Shown here one piece after another: positions 11,262 to 22,400 of a DNA stretch of 64,000 bases. The stretch is from Chelonoidis abingdonii. Lineage: Eukaryota > Chordata > Testudines > Testudinidae. Location of the stretch: the NCBI RefSeq assembly GCF_003597395.2, contig NC_133770.1, positions 3,307,250-3,371,249 of the forward strand, read 5' to 3'. Every line of letters starts with the position of its first letter. The stretch's first letter is position 1. Under the pieces are notes generated by a model, which made no database searches, was not told the origin of the DNA, and saw only the letters and a program-made list of their open reading frames with translations. The translations under genes and the position numbers were made by a program.

Positions 11262-12030
11262 GTCTACACCACACAATTAAATCAACCTAAGTTAGGCTTG
11301 TCTCCACTACCAGGAGATCAGCGCTCAGAGATGGATTTAGCAGGCCTAGTGAAGACCTGCTAAATCGATGGCAGAGCGCTCTCAGGTTGACCCTGGTACT
11401 CCAGTTCTCTGAGAAAATCTCGGAGCAGCAGCCGTGTTAGTCTGTATCCGCAAAAAGACCAGGAGTACTTGTGGCACCTTAGAGACTAACACATTTATTT
11501 CAGCATGAGCTTTCGTGAGCTACAGCTCACTTCTTTGGATGCACAGAATGGAACACACAGACAGGAGATATTTATACATACAGAGAACATGAAAAAAACT
11601 TTTGAAAAAACCTTCTATGGGTCATCTTAATTATCACTTCACAAGTTTTTTTTTCCCTCCTGCTGATGATAGCTCATCTCAATTGATTAGACTCTTCCTG
11701 TTGGTATGCATACTTCCATCTTTTCATGTTCTCTGTACGTATAAATATCTCCTGTCTGTGTGTTCCATTCTATGCATCCGAAGAAGTGAGCTGTAGCTCA
11801 CAAAAGCTCATGCTGAAATAAATTTGTTAGTCTCTAAGGTCCCACAAGTACTCCTGTTCTTTCTCTGAGTAAGAGAAGTTGACCGGAGAACGTCTCCCGT
11901 CGACACAGTGAAGCGAAGACACCGGGGTCAGTCGACCTAAGCTACATCGACTCCCACTACGTTATTCACACAGCAGCTGGAGTAGCGTAACTTAGGTCGA
12001 CTGACCCCCTTAGTGAAGACAAGCCCTTAG
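11262..12030. mobile_element. Non-autonomous DNA element interrupted by a fold-back element
   Basis: The left side (GGCCATGTCTACACC, then TTAGGCTTGTCTCCACTA) and right side (TTAGTGAAGACAAGCCCTTA) carry inverted 'gtctacact/agtgaagac' motifs with TCGACCTAAG blocks inside. The layout is typical of an abundant turtle non-autonomous DNA transposon. It is split by the insertion at 11414-11860. A diverged relative lies at about 12990-13170. Confidence 0.55.
11414..11860 (-). mobile_element. Fold-back short interspersed element, copy 2, long subfamily
   Basis: Starts with GGAGCAGCAGCCGTGTTAGT and ends with CACAAGTACTCCTGTTCT. TTCTCTGAG flanks both sides (11405-11413 and 11861-11869). Inverted blocks around CATGAGCTTTCGTGAGCTAC and its complement make a long hairpin. 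The ends differ from those at 8172 and 26511, so this is a distinct subfamily. Confidence 0.7.
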
Positions 12031-12179
12031 GTAGATATACAGTAACCGCAGTAATTACTGCGTTTTTCACGTCCACGCTACCCTCCTTCTGTCAGTAGGG
12101 CACGTCCTCACCAGGAGAGCTTCCACTGACTTAAGAGGGGCAGGCTGGGGGAGTGAGAGCCCAGATGCCACCCAGGCTC

Positions 12180-12775
12180 TCAGCTCCCAGCGAAGGGAGC
12201 TCCATGCAGAGTGGGGAGATGAGAACCCAGGCAGCAGCCAGGCTCCAGCTGGCAGCTCTGTGCGTGGCGGGGTCAGAGCGCCCGGGCTCCAGCCGGGAGC
12301 TCTGTGCGTGGCGGGGTCAGAGAGCCCGGGTTCCAGCCGGGAGCTCTGTGTGTGGCGGGGTCAGAGAGCCCGGGTTCCAGCTGGCTCCAGCTGGGAGCTC
12401 TGTGCGTAGCGGGGTCAGAGAGCCCAGGTTCCAGCTGGGAGCTTTGTGCATGGCGGGGTCAGAGAGCCCGGGTTATAGCCGGGAGCTTTGTGCGTAGTGG
12501 GGTCAGAGAGCCCGGGTTACAGTCGGCTCCAGCTGGGAGCTCTGTGCGTAGCGGGGTAAGAGTGCCCGGGTTCCAGCTGGGAGCTCTGTGCGTAGCGGGG
12601 TCAGAGTGCCCGGGTTACAGCTGGGAGCTTTGTGCGTGGCGGGGTCAGAGAGCCCGGGTTACAGCTGGGAGCTCTGTGCGTAGCGGGGTCAGAGAGCCCG
12701 GGTTACAGCTGGGAGCTCTGTGCGTAGCGGGGTCAGAGAGCCCGGGTTCCAGCTGGCTCCAGGTGGGAGCAATGT
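12180..12775. repeat. Minisatellite, 44-bp unit, about 12 copies
   Basis: Tandem copies of a 44-bp GC-rich unit starting GGGAGCTCTGTGCGTAGCGG and continuing with GGTCAGAGAGCCCGGG. Some units carry an extra ~9 bp (GGCTCCAGCT). Units differ by a few substitutions. Long open frames across it are an effect of the repeat, not genes. It lies in intron 1 of gene A. Confidence 0.9.
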
Positions 12776-12989
12776 GGGGAGCCCACAGCCCGGTCTCTCA
12801 GCACAGGGCAGTGAGGCTCCAGCACTCAGCACTTCTGGGCCTCACAGCTGGAAGTAACCACTTTCCCTCCCCTCCACCCGCACAGTCAATTTCAAAACAG
12901 GGACTCTACCAGCAGTGAAACTGCCATTCTTGTCAATTTCACAACTCCAGCGGTCAGTCACTCTTGCAGCCAACAGGCCATGCAAGTAA

Positions 12990-13170
12990 GGTAGTGTCTA
13001 TACAGACACTGTGTCACCCAAACTATGTCGACCTAAGCCTTATGCCAATCCTTCAGATGGATTTACTAGGTCGGAGTAACAGGCGAGTTATAGCAGCGGA
13101 ACACTATAGCACGTACGCTTACAGTTAGGTTGATGTAAGCTGACTTAACGTTGTAGTGTAGACATGTCCA
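12990..13170. mobile_element. Probable non-autonomous DNA element fragment
   Basis: The start GTGTCTATACAGACACTGTG and end GTTGTAGTGTAGACATGTCC are inverted relative to each other, with AGGTCGGAGTAACAGG inside. It resembles the element at 11262-12030. Confidence 0.45.
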
Positions 13171-14955
13171 AACATCACATACCCCCAAATTAATTTTAAT
13201 AGGTTTCCTAAAAAATGGGAGAAATCTATAACCATACTAGGAAATTACTGTTCTGTTTAATTTCTTTTAGTAAGAAAACTTAACTAAAATAAATTCAGCT
13301 GGCTTTTCACAAACATTTGTACAGTATATAGGCATAGCACAGTATTAGCTACGAGTATGTGTTTAATTCTGTGTCTATTGTCTCATAATTCTTTTTCTTG
13401 AAAGGAATGTTCACTCATAAGCTCAATTTTTTGTTAAGTATATCAGAAGCAGGAAGCCTACTAAACAATCAGTGGGGCCACACTAGATGATTGAGGAGCA
13501 CTCAAGGAAAACAAGGCCACTGCAGAGAGGCTAAATGAATTCTTTGCATCAGTCTTTACTGCAGAGGATGTGAGGGAGATTCCTACACCTGAGTCACTTT
13601 TTTTAGATGACAAATCTGAGCTGTCAGTAGAGGAGATTTTGAAACAAAACTGATAAGTTAAACAGTAATAAGTCACCAGGACCACATGGTATTCATACAC
13701 GAGTTTTGAAGGACATCAGATGTGAAATTACAGAATTATTAACTGTGATATGTAACCTATTGCGTAAATCATCTTCTGTACCCGATGACTGGAAAATAGC
13801 TAATGCGACGCCATTTTTTAAAAAAGACTCCAGTGGCGATCCTGGCAATTACAGACCAATAAGCCTAACTTCAATACCAGGCAGACTGGTTGAAACTATA
13901 GTGTGAACTGTAGGGGAAGAGTCAACACAGCTTTTTTAAAAAGAAAATCATGCCTCACCAATGTATTAGAATTCTTTGAGTGGGTCAATAGCCACATGGA
14001 CAAGGGTGATCTACTGGATATAGTGTACTTGGAATTTCAGAAAGCCTTTGACGAGGTCCCTCACCAAAAGTTCTTATGGAAAATAGGCAGTCATGGGATT
14101 AGAAGGAAGGTGCTCTCATGGATCAGTAACTGGTTAAAAGATAGGAAACAAAGGGCAGGAATAAATGGTCAGCTTTCAAAGTGAAGAAATGTAAATAGCA
14201 GGGTCCCCCAAGGATCTGTACTGGGACCAGTGCTGTTCAACATATTCATTAATGATCTGGAAAAAGGGGTAAACAGTGAGGTGGCAAAGTTTGCAGATAA
14301 TACAAAATTACTCAAGAGAGTTAAGTCCAAAACTAACTGTGAAGAGTTACAAAGGGACCTCACAAAACTGGGTGACTGAGCAACAAAATGGCAGATGAAA
14401 TTCAATGTTGATAAATGCAAAGTAATGCACATTGGAAAACATAATCCCAATTATACATATAAAATGATTAGGTCTAAATTCACTGTTACCACCCAAGAAA
14501 GAGATCTTGGAGTCATCATGGATAGTTCTTGAAAACATCTACTCTACATGCAGTGTCAGTCAAAATAGCTAACAGAATGTTAGGAACCATTAGATAATAA
14601 AACAGAAAATATCATAATGCCACTATATACATCGATTACATCCACATCTTGAATACAGGGTGCACTTCTGGTTACCCCATCTCAAAAAAGATATATTAGA
14701 ACTGGAAAAGGTACAGAGAAGGGAAACAAAAATGATTGGGGTATGGAAAAGCTTCTGTATGAGGAGAAAATAAAAAGACTGGGGCTGTTCAGTTTAGAAA
14801 CAAGACAACTAAGAGGGGATATGAGAGAGGTCTATAAAATCATGACTGGTGGGGAGAAAGTACATAAGGACGTGTTATTTATCCCTTCACGGAACAAAAA
14901 CCAGATGCCTTCCAACTGAATTAACAGGCAGCAGGTTTAAAACAAACAAAAGGAA

Positions 14956-15046
14956 GTATCAGAGAGGTAGCCGTGTTAGTCTGGATCTGTAAAAGCAGCA
15001 AAGAGTCCTGTGGCACCTTATAGATTAACAGATTATAGACTAACAG
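14956..15046 (-). mobile_element. Fold-back short interspersed element, copy 3, truncated
   Basis: Contains the TATCAGAGAGGTAGCCGTGT start and CCTGTGGCACCTTATAGATT of the family, then stops after the first arm. Compared with the sister CR1 at 48 kb, it replaces about 15 bp of the host element. Confidence 0.65.
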
Positions 15047-15361
15047 CGCACAGTCAATCAGTGGAACTCATTGCCAAGGAATGTTATGAAGGCCAAAAGT
15101 AGAACTGGATTCAAAAAAGAATTAGATAAGTTCATGGAGGATAGGTCAATCAATGGCTTTTAGTGAAAATGGTCAGGGAGACAATCCCATGTTCTAGGTG
15201 TCCCTACATCTCTGACTGACAGAAGCTGGGACGAGACAACAGTGGATGAATCACTAGATTATTACCTGGTCTGTTCTTTCCCTCTGAAGCATCTGGCACC
15301 AGTGCCACTGTTAGGAGACAACCTACTGGGCTAGATTGGTTCATTGGTCTGACCCACTATG

Positions 15362-15584
15362 ACAACAGGAGTCTGGTGGCACCTTAAAGACTAACAGATT
15401 TATTTGAGTATAAGCCTTCATGGGTAAAAAGCCCATTTCTTCAGACTGGGTTCTTCAGTTGCATCTGAAGAAGTAGGTTTTTTATCCACAAAAGTTTATG
15501 CTCAAATAAATGTTAGTCTTTAAGGTGCCACCAGACTCCTCGTCGTTTTCGTAGATACGGACTAACATGGCTACCCCTGATACT
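15362..15584 (+). mobile_element. Fold-back short interspersed element, copy 4, with 12-bp target duplication
   Basis: 223 bp, from ACAACAGGAGTCTGGTGGCA to GGCTACCCCTGATACT. TGACCCACTATG flanks it exactly (15350-15361 and 15585-15596), splitting the 3' end of the CR1. It has the same length as copy 7 at 49564. Confidence 0.8.
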
Positions 15585-15608
15585 TGACCCACTATGGCCA
15601 GTCTTAAG

Positions 15609-16680
15609 TAGTAGGTTTCTGTTGAATTTGTGGAACAACATGGAATTATTTTGGGGGTCAAAACAGCACTTGTAAATTTTCACAAATGTTTAGCAAATGT
15701 TGCTTATCTTGTACTTCAAAGGAACCAAGAATAAATTTGGGGCCAAATCATGAGCTTCAAGGGGAACAGCAGCTGCTCAGCAACTCTTAGTACTTGTCCC
15801 CTTGCTGGAGATGTGGTTTTACTTTTAAAAACAATCCTGGCGCATTTTCAACTCAATTCTCTTTGCCTGACAAACAGAAACCTCTTCAACACATGACTGC
15901 TCCCACTGACAATGGGATGCGGCGTAAGGATTTCTCATGTGAGTAAGAGATGCACGATCTAGCACGTGTTGAGTTTAATATGATTAACAAAAGCGTGGCT
16001 TAGACAGAGAATCAAAATGTAATCACAGTACTCAATAGAATTTACATGACATTAGTCTGTACCTCTCCCCAGAGGGCTATGCAACCATCTTTGGTACACC
16101 TGGAAATAACTCTTTAAAATTCTATATCACACCAACAAATTTCTCTCTTAGTATGGAGTGGCTTTACTGCATTCCCAGAAAACAACAGTCTATTCCTCTG
16201 GGGAATAGTCTCCCAGGAAAGGGCTGGGAGCGCTGTTGCTTGGGAGGCTCAAGCCAAGACTGCACAAAGGCCTAGGTATGGGAATGGACAATATGATTGT
16301 ATTGTTCTTTCCCATGTCCATGATCCAGATTTGCCTGGTGGTTTATTTTTCCTCTATGAGTTCCAACCACTTTTGCCAGACTTGTGCTTTTTTCTTTTAT
16401 TGGCATTTAATTTCAAAAGCAGTTACAGCTGCTTACCGGAACCCAAGGGCTGAGTAGCTCCCGGCGCAGAACACCCCCCCAGTAACAGGTCAAGGCCCCC
16501 GTTCTGCATCTGCATGCACCTGTGTGACGCGCCAGGTGAACTCAGTGGGGCTCGGTGCCTGACCCATGCAGGCTTAGCTTAGTGGAGCTCGCACAGGCAC
16601 CTACAGAGGACCAGGGCCTAGAACAAAAACCATTTCAAATGAACCCCCAGGGGGAACTTTGAGAGATGAAAAAGGCCACA
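15609..16680. other. Gene A intron 1, promoter-proximal part
   Basis: No coding signal or clear repeat seen. GC content rises towards the CpG island at 16.7 kb. Confidence 0.5.
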
Positions 16681-16699
16681 CGGAAAACTATGAAAAATG

Positions 16700-17460
16700 A
16701 CTATTCAGAGGCCTGATGGCACCCAACCCATCTAGCGCCACAGCCACCGCAGGCGGCGTGTCCCGCTGGAGAGGGAGGGTCCGGGGCTGGGGGGGGAAGC
16801 GGAAATGGGCCAGGCTGGGGGATCGCTGGGGCTCAGCCCCACACTCCGGCAGGAGGGTTTTAGACTTGCTGGTCACGCCACGCTGGGCCGAGCCGGGGCC
16901 TCTCTGGCTTCCCGGGCCGGCCCGTGGCACCGCCCGGATTTACCTTCGCGCCGGTATCAATGAGAACCAGCCCCCGGCCCCGGGGCTCAGCCAGGGGGTT
17001 TCCTGCCCCCGCCCCGGCCCCTACCTGGGCAGCGGCCCGCTCGGCCATGGCCCTTCGTCCCGGCCCGGGGAGCGCTGCTGCGGCCGAACCCGAACCCGAG
17101 CTCCGCTCCCGCTCCGGGCTGGGCAGATCCCGGCGCCGCCTCGCCTGCGCCTCTGCCTCGGGCGGCCCCGCTGCCGCGGGGCGGAGCAGAGGAGCGCAGC
17201 CGGGAGGAGCAGGCAGGGAGCCGCGGCCTGGCTGCGGGGCCGGAGCGGCGGGCGGCAGCGGCCCCTAGCGGCGGGGGGTTTCCCAGCCTCGCTGCCTGGC
17301 CCCGTGATCCCCCGCTCCCCTCAGCGGGCCCCCGGCCGCCCTCCTGCCCCGGCTCACCCGCATCTCGCCTCCCCCAGCCGGGCCCAGCGGCCGCCCCGGG
17401 GCGGGCCGGACTCCTGCCCCTAGGCCTCATCCCCCACCCCAGACAGGGCCCCCGCCTTCA
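16700..17460 (-). promoter_or_regulatory. CpG-island promoter of gene A
   Basis: A dense CG-rich block surrounds the 8-codon first exon. It shares long segments with the island at 52.95-54.1 kb, including GGGCAGCGGCCCGCTCGGCC, CTGGGCAGATCCCG and GGCTGCGGGGCCG, showing that promoter and first exon were duplicated together. No TATA box was identified. The transcription start should lie above 17048 but cannot be placed. Confidence 0.75.
17025..17048 (-). CDS. Gene A exon 1: start codon and eight residues (MAERAAAQ)
   Basis: The ATG at 17048 opens MAERAAAQ, followed at once by the donor CAG|GTAGGG. The same eight codons and the same donor position occur in gene C (53445-53422). This conservation, and the phase-0 fit to exon 2, supports the start. 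Confidence 0.85.
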
Positions 17461-17639
17461 CCAGCCCTCCCCAGCAGGCCTTGGCCCCTGCCCCCCGTCG
17501 GGACACCCACCCACCTCCTGCCCGCACCCCCTTTGGGAAGGGGGGCAACAGGGCGGGGCTTGCTGGGGGCTGCACAGCTGGGATCCTCCTGTCCCTGCTC
17601 GCCCCCTTTCCAGGGGCCTTTCCAGTGAATTACTACCCC

Positions 17640-18015
17640 CCCCCCCCCCCCGGCCCGGCTTTAGGAGGTGCAGGGTCCAATTCGAATACGTTGGCGGCAG
17701 GTCCTTCACTCGCTCTGGGTCTTCCGTGCCCCCCCCCCCCCCCCCCCGGCCCGGCTTTAGGAGGTGCAGGGTCCAATTCGAATACGTTGGCGGCAGGTCC
17801 TTCACTCGCTCTGGGTCTTCCGTGGCACTAAAGGACCCACCACCAAAGACCCAGAGCGAGTGAAGGACCTGCCGCCAAAGTGCCACCGAAGACCTGGACC
17901 ACCGCCAGGTGAGTAAAAATTAAAAAGGTAGGTGCTCTTCTTTAGGAGCGGGGCCCTTTTAGGCACGAGACTCAATTCAGAGGAACTGCGGGAATTGGCC
18001 TAAAGCCGGCCGTGC
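17640..18015. mobile_element. DNA-transposon-like repeat with a 96-bp tandem duplication and inverted arm
   Basis: GGCCCGGCTTTAGGAGGTGC occurs at 17652 and again at 17748. Each copy is preceded by a C homopolymer and followed by the same TTCGAATACGTTGGCGGCAG and CTTCACTCGCTCTGGGTC. The latter reappears inverted at 17845-17875. The right end CCTAAAGCCGGCC mirrors the left. It lies just upstream of the gene A promoter island. Confidence 0.6.
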
Positions 18016-18124
18016 TCCCCACCCTGATGTGTGCATCGTGTGCCACTGCCAGGCTCATCTGAGAGACTCCGGGGGCAACAGCTGGCCGCAGCAGAATTGC
18101 AGGGAGCTTCCCCTCATAAGCACA

Positions 18125-20640
18125 AGCATCGCATCATAGAAATGGGGTGCTGGAAGGCACCACAAGAAGTCATCAAGTCCAGCCCCCTGGGCCATGGCAG
18201 GACCAAGTAACCTAGACCAAGGAGTCTCAAACTTCATTGCACCGTGACCCCCTTCTGACAACAATTACTACACAACCCCAGAAGGGTCACCAGGCAGCAG
18301 GAATCGGGCATTGGCAAGTGTAAACACCAGCCCTGGTGACCCCATTGAAATAGGGTCCTGACCCACAGTTTAAGAACCGCTGACCTAGACCATCCCTGTC
18401 AGGTGTTTGTCCAACTTGTTTTTAAAAGCTTCCAATGATGGAAACTCCACGACTTCCCTTGGGAGCCTATTCCCCAGCTTAACTAACCTTAGCGCTAGAA
18501 AGCTTTTTCTGAATACTTACCCTAAATCTCCCTTGCTGAAGATTAAGTCCATTGTGTCTTGTCCTATCTTCAGTGGACAGGGAGAACAATTGATCCCCAT
18601 CCTCTTATCTAACAGCCCTTAACGTAGACTGTTACCAGGTCTGCCCTCGCTCTTCTTTTCTCAAGACTAAACATGCCCTTTCCACATAGGTCAGGTTTTC
18701 GAAACCTTTTACCATTTTGGTTGCTCTCCTCTGGATTCTTTCCTATTGGTCCAGCTCTTTCCTAAATTGTGGCACCCAGAATTGGACACAGTACTCCAGG
18801 TGGGACCTCCCCTGTGCCGAGTAGAGCAGGACAATTACCTCCCATTTTTGATGTGACACTCCTGGTAATACTTCCCAGAATCATATTAGCCTTTTTTGCA
18901 GCTGCATCACATTGACGAGCCATAATCAGTTTGTGATCCACCATAACCCCCAGAACCTTTTCAGCAGCACTGCCACCCAGCCAGTTAGTCCCCATTATGT
19001 GGTTGTACATTTTATTTCTCCTTCCTAAGTGTAGAACTTTACACTTCTCTTTACTGAATTTCATCTTGTTGAATTCAGACCAGTTCTCCAATTTGTCAAG
19101 TTCATTTTGAAATTTAAACCTGTCCCCCAAGGTGCTTGCATCCTTTCCCAGGTCAGTGTCATCTCAAGTTTTATAAGCATACTCTCCACTCTATTATCCA
19201 AGTAATGAAAATATTGAATAGTACTGGACACAGGCTTGAGTCCTATGGGACCCCACTAGATACACCCTCCCAATATGACAGAAAACCATCGGTAATTGCT
19301 CTTTGAGTACAGTATTTCAACCAGTTGCGCACCCCCCTTATAGTTATTTCATCATTCTAGACCAATTTCCCTAGTTTGCATATGAGAATGTCATGTGGGA
19401 CTGTGTGAAAAGCCTTACTGAAATCAAGGTATATCACATCCACTGCTTCTCCCCATCCACTAGATCAGTATCCCTGTCAAAGAAGGAAATTAAGTTGGTT
19501 TGGCATGATTTGTTTGTGACAAGGCCATACTAACTATTCCTTATAACCAACCCTGTTGTCCTCTGGATGCTTCTAAATTCATTAACCATTTGCTCAAGTA
19601 TCTTTCCAGGTACTGAAGTTCAGCTGAGTGGTCTATAGTTCCCTGGGTCCTCCTTGTTCCCCTTTATAAAGAGAGATACTGTGTCTGCCGTTGTCCAGTT
19701 TTTTGGACCTTTCCCGTCCTCCAGTTCTCAAAGATAATTGCTACAGTTCCAAGATTGCTTCAGCTAGTTCCTTAAGTACCCTAGACTGAATTTCATCAGG
19801 CCCTGCTGATTTGAATACATCTAACTTATTTAAATATTTTTTAACCCGTTCTTTCCTATTTTGGCTTGTATTCCTTCCTCCTGGTTGTTAATATTAATTG
19901 TGTTTACTGAGGGACCATCTCGACTCATTGATATATTTTGCTTTCCACAACCAAATCCCTGTACAACTTTTCATGAGTGATGTACCTGAGTGTTCAGCTT
20001 CTAATATCTAAACTGTATTGCTAAATCTATTCACATAAATTGGGGTTATTGTTGATTATGCACTATATGTATCAGATGTCTTTTAAAAACAAACTTTGTG
20101 GCTGATCTAAGCACTATACCCAGCTGTACAGACCCCTTTCCCAACCTCTCTATTATATACTTTTTTTTAACATTAGCTTTAAAATTTTTAAATCTGGTCA
20201 CCATTCATCTTTCACCATTTATCAAGCGCCTCAGCTTTCTTGATTTCATCAGTTACTGATTAGCTCTCCTTTCCCACTAAGCGGAGAACCTACACTTTCC
20301 TTCCTCTTTCTCTTGCTACTAATGTATTTAAAGAACCATTTTTATTGCCATTTTTGTCCCTTGCCAGGTGTAACTCATTTTGTGCCTTTAGCCTTTCTGA
20401 TTTTGTCCCTACAGACTTGTGCTGTTTTATACTCTTCCTTATCAATTTAACCATGTTCCCACTTTTTGTAGGATCCTGTTCTGATTTTCAGGTCCTTGAA
20501 GAGGACTATTTTTACTATTCTTCCTATCTTCACTTTGCATCAGAATAGTTTGCAGTTGTGCCTTTAATATTGTCTCCTTGAGGAACTGCCAGCTCTCCTG
20601 AACTCCTTTTTCCCTTTGATTTTCTTCCCGATAACTTACC
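18125..20640 (-). mobile_element. CR1-type LINE, minus strand, decayed
   Basis: Starts with the 3'-end signature CATAGAAATGGGGTGCTGGA. The minus strand translates to pieces of the LINE ORF, such as FNKMKFSKEKCKVLHLGRR, VMVDHKLIMARQCDAAAKKA and NMILGSITRSV. Many stops and frameshifts. An insertion lies at 18218-18382. The upper boundary is approximate. Confidence 0.75.
18218..18382. mobile_element. hAT-type short element inserted in the CR1
   Basis: The ends AAGGAGTCTCAAACTTCATT and CAGTTTAAGAACCGCTG are inverted. ACCTAGAC flanks it on both sides (18210-18217 and 18383-18390). It is related to the element at 10341. Confidence 0.75.
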
Positions 20641-20754
20641 TACCGGTTCTCTGTGTTTGATGAAGTCTGTTTTTTTGACGCATATAAATAGCGACCCAGT
20701 ATCATAGCTCTGCTGCCATCAGTTGCCACACTTGGTGGAAGGGCATCCTCCACC

Positions 20755-21015
20755 CCACTGTTTGTTATTCTGAGTCACTGCATCACATTTAAAATTATAC
20801 TGTAAACTCTTCAGGGCAGGAGCCTTCTCTACATTCCTTCTGTGAAGTGTCTAGTACACTTTTATGCTGTTTAAATAACAACAAAGCTGTACTGTACAGA
20901 GTAATTTGCAAAAGGGGAAGAGAAACTGAGGCACAAATAATTAAGTGACTTGGCTACAGTAAGTAGCTGAGGCAGGAGTAGAACCCAGGTCCCTGGAATC
21001 CCACTGAGACACTGC
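20755..21015. repeat. Two old interspersed repeat fragments
   Basis: 20755-20880 contains AACTCTTCAGGGCAGGAGCC and relatives of segments at 29560-29720 and 55905-56020. 20900-21010 has GAAACTGAGGCACAAATAAT and AGTAGAACCCAGGTCCCTGG, the MIR/tRNA-SINE type of 3' region. Both are diverged. Confidence 0.5.
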
Positions 21016-21720
21016 CTTCATGGAAACACAGAATTGAGTCCTAGAATATTAAGGTTGGAAGGGACCTCAGGAGTTATCTAGTCCAACCTCCTGCTCAAAG
21101 CAGGACCAACCCCAACTAAATCATCCCAGTCAGGGCTTTGTCAAGCCTGACCTTAAAAACCTCTAAGGAAGGAGATTCCACTACCTCCCTAGGTAACCCA
21201 TTCCAGTATTTCACCACCCTCCTAGTGAAAAAGTTTTTCCTGATATCCAACCTAAACCTCCCCGACTGCAATTTGAGACTATTGCTCCTTGTTTTGTCTT
21301 CTGCCACCCACTGAGAACAGTCTAGATCCATCCTCTTTGGAAACCCCTTTCAGGTAGTTGAAAGCAGTTATCAAATCCCCCTTCGTTCTTCTCTTCTGCA
21401 GACTAAATAATTCCAGTTCCCTCAACCTCACCTTATGCATCTTGTGCTCCAGCCTCCTAATCATTTTTGTTGCCCTTCGCTGGACTCTTTCCAATTTTTC
21501 CACATCCTTCTTGTAGTGTGGGGCCCAAAACTGGACACAGTACTCCAGATGAGACCTCACCAATGTCAAACAGAGGGGAATGATCACGTCCCTTGGTCTG
21601 CTGGCAATGCTCCTACTTATACAGGCCAAAATGCCATTAGCCTTGGCAACAAGGGCACACCGTTGACTCATATCCAGCTTCTCGTCCACTGTAAGCCGTA
21701 GATCCTTTTAGGCAGAACTG
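21016..21720 (-). mobile_element. CR1 LINE 3' end, minus strand
   Basis: The minus strand encodes the CR1 C-terminus: ISRSIASRPRDVIIPLCLTL, VRSHLEYCVQFWAPHYKKDV, RRATKMIRRLE and FFTRRVVKYWNGLPREVVES. It is followed by the 3' end containing AAGGTTGGAAGGGACCTCAG on the plus strand. 5'-truncated and the best preserved CR1 in the window. Confidence 0.9.
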
Positions 21721-21837
21721 CTTCCTAGCCACTTGGTCCCTAGTCTGTAGCAGTGTATTACCCAATTTTACAGCATTAGAGTTCCTTGACGTTAGGTTAC
21801 ATGTGGGTTTTCCATCAAATAATACTGAAAAATAAAT

Positions 21838-21876
21838 GTGTGTGTGCGCGTGCGCGCACGCACACGTGAGAGAGAG
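21838..21876. repeat. GT/GC/GA simple repeat
   Basis: Alternating GTGTGTGCGCGTGCGCGCAC followed by a GAGA run. The self-complementary purine-pyrimidine stretch could adopt Z-form DNA. Confidence 0.8.
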
Positions 21877-21884
21877 ACACTTAT

Positions 21885-22400
21885 CTATAAAATAAAACTA
21901 ATTTGAATTTATGCTTCTGGTAGTTTATAAAATAATATGCAGTTTGGTTTGAATGTATGTTTAATTGCTCTGGGAAGGAAGAGGGAGAGGTAGCTGTTGG
22001 TGTTGTGTGTACATATATGTGTTTGTGAGTATAGAGAGGGGACACCATTATTATCTCTGATAAAAAGTGTAATAAATTTTACATAAAATAGTTTAAACTA
22101 GGTCTGCATTTTGCCTGCTTGGAGTGTATTAAACTATTTTACACCACTAGATTTCTTTTAAGTTAGGCTGTGTGTGTATTTTGTATAAATAATGCAGAAA
22201 AATAAGTGTGAAGATGTGTGAGTGGGTCTTACCTGTAATAAAACACTATAAAACTAGTTTGAATATATGCTTACAGTCATTTATCTATAAAATAGTATAC
22301 AGGTTGGCTTAAATGTATACTTAATTGTTTTTGGAAGTAGGGCAGCGGAGGGGCATCAGTGGTTGTGTATCGGGGGGGTATGTTTTGCTAAAAAAGAATA
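21885..22400. repeat. Diverged ~350-bp tandem duplication in AT-rich DNA
   Basis: TTTATAAAATAATATGCAGT with its flanks (21885-21990) recurs as TCTATAAAATAGTATACAGG (22235-22345), both followed by a TTTAATTG/CTTAATTG and GGAAG motif. No genes. Confidence 0.5.

Larger units (their letters stand above)
13443..15608 (+). mobile_element. CR1 LINE, 5'-truncated, C-terminal reverse transcriptase and 3' end
   Basis: The plus-strand translation shows CR1 reverse-transcriptase blocks: VPDDWKIANATPFFKK, GDPGNYRPISLTSIPGRLVE, then LEFQKAFDEVPHQKF. Stops and frameshifts are frequent. The 3' part has the typical GGTCTGACCCACTATGGCC ending. Two fold-back elements sit inside it (14956-15046 and 15362-15584). 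It lies antisense in intron 1 of gene A. Confidence 0.85.
1..17048 (-). other. Gene A locus: DUF3669-KRAB zinc-finger gene, 3' end beyond window
   Basis: Seven exons can be placed on the minus strand: 17048-17025, 10030-9629, 6961-6835, 5863-5750, 5560-5447, 5162-5049 and 560-1. Every junction has an AG acceptor and GT donor. The phases fit (0,0,1,1,1,1), and the joined coding sequence stays open for 485 codons to the window edge. Family knowledge predicts a nuclear DNA-binding regulator: the DUF3669 coiled coil and KRAB mediate protein contacts and the C2H2 fingers bind DNA. It differs from genes C and D in having three spacer exons and damaged fingers. Its introns hold many transposons. The gene could be expressed or in early decay; the 5' exons are all intact. 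Confidence in the model is high, in function low. Confidence 0.85.

Noticed and set aside
12153..12918. 114- and 204-codon repeat-containing frames
   Set aside because: Product of the 44-bp minisatellite. No start context, no splice support.
16716..17430. 235- and 147-codon frames on both strands
   Set aside because: CpG-island composition effect. Only the 8-codon exon within it is supported, by its paralogue and donor site.
21838..21870. Possible regulatory Z-DNA element
   Set aside because: Simple GT/GC repeat far from any promoter, kept only as a simple repeat.
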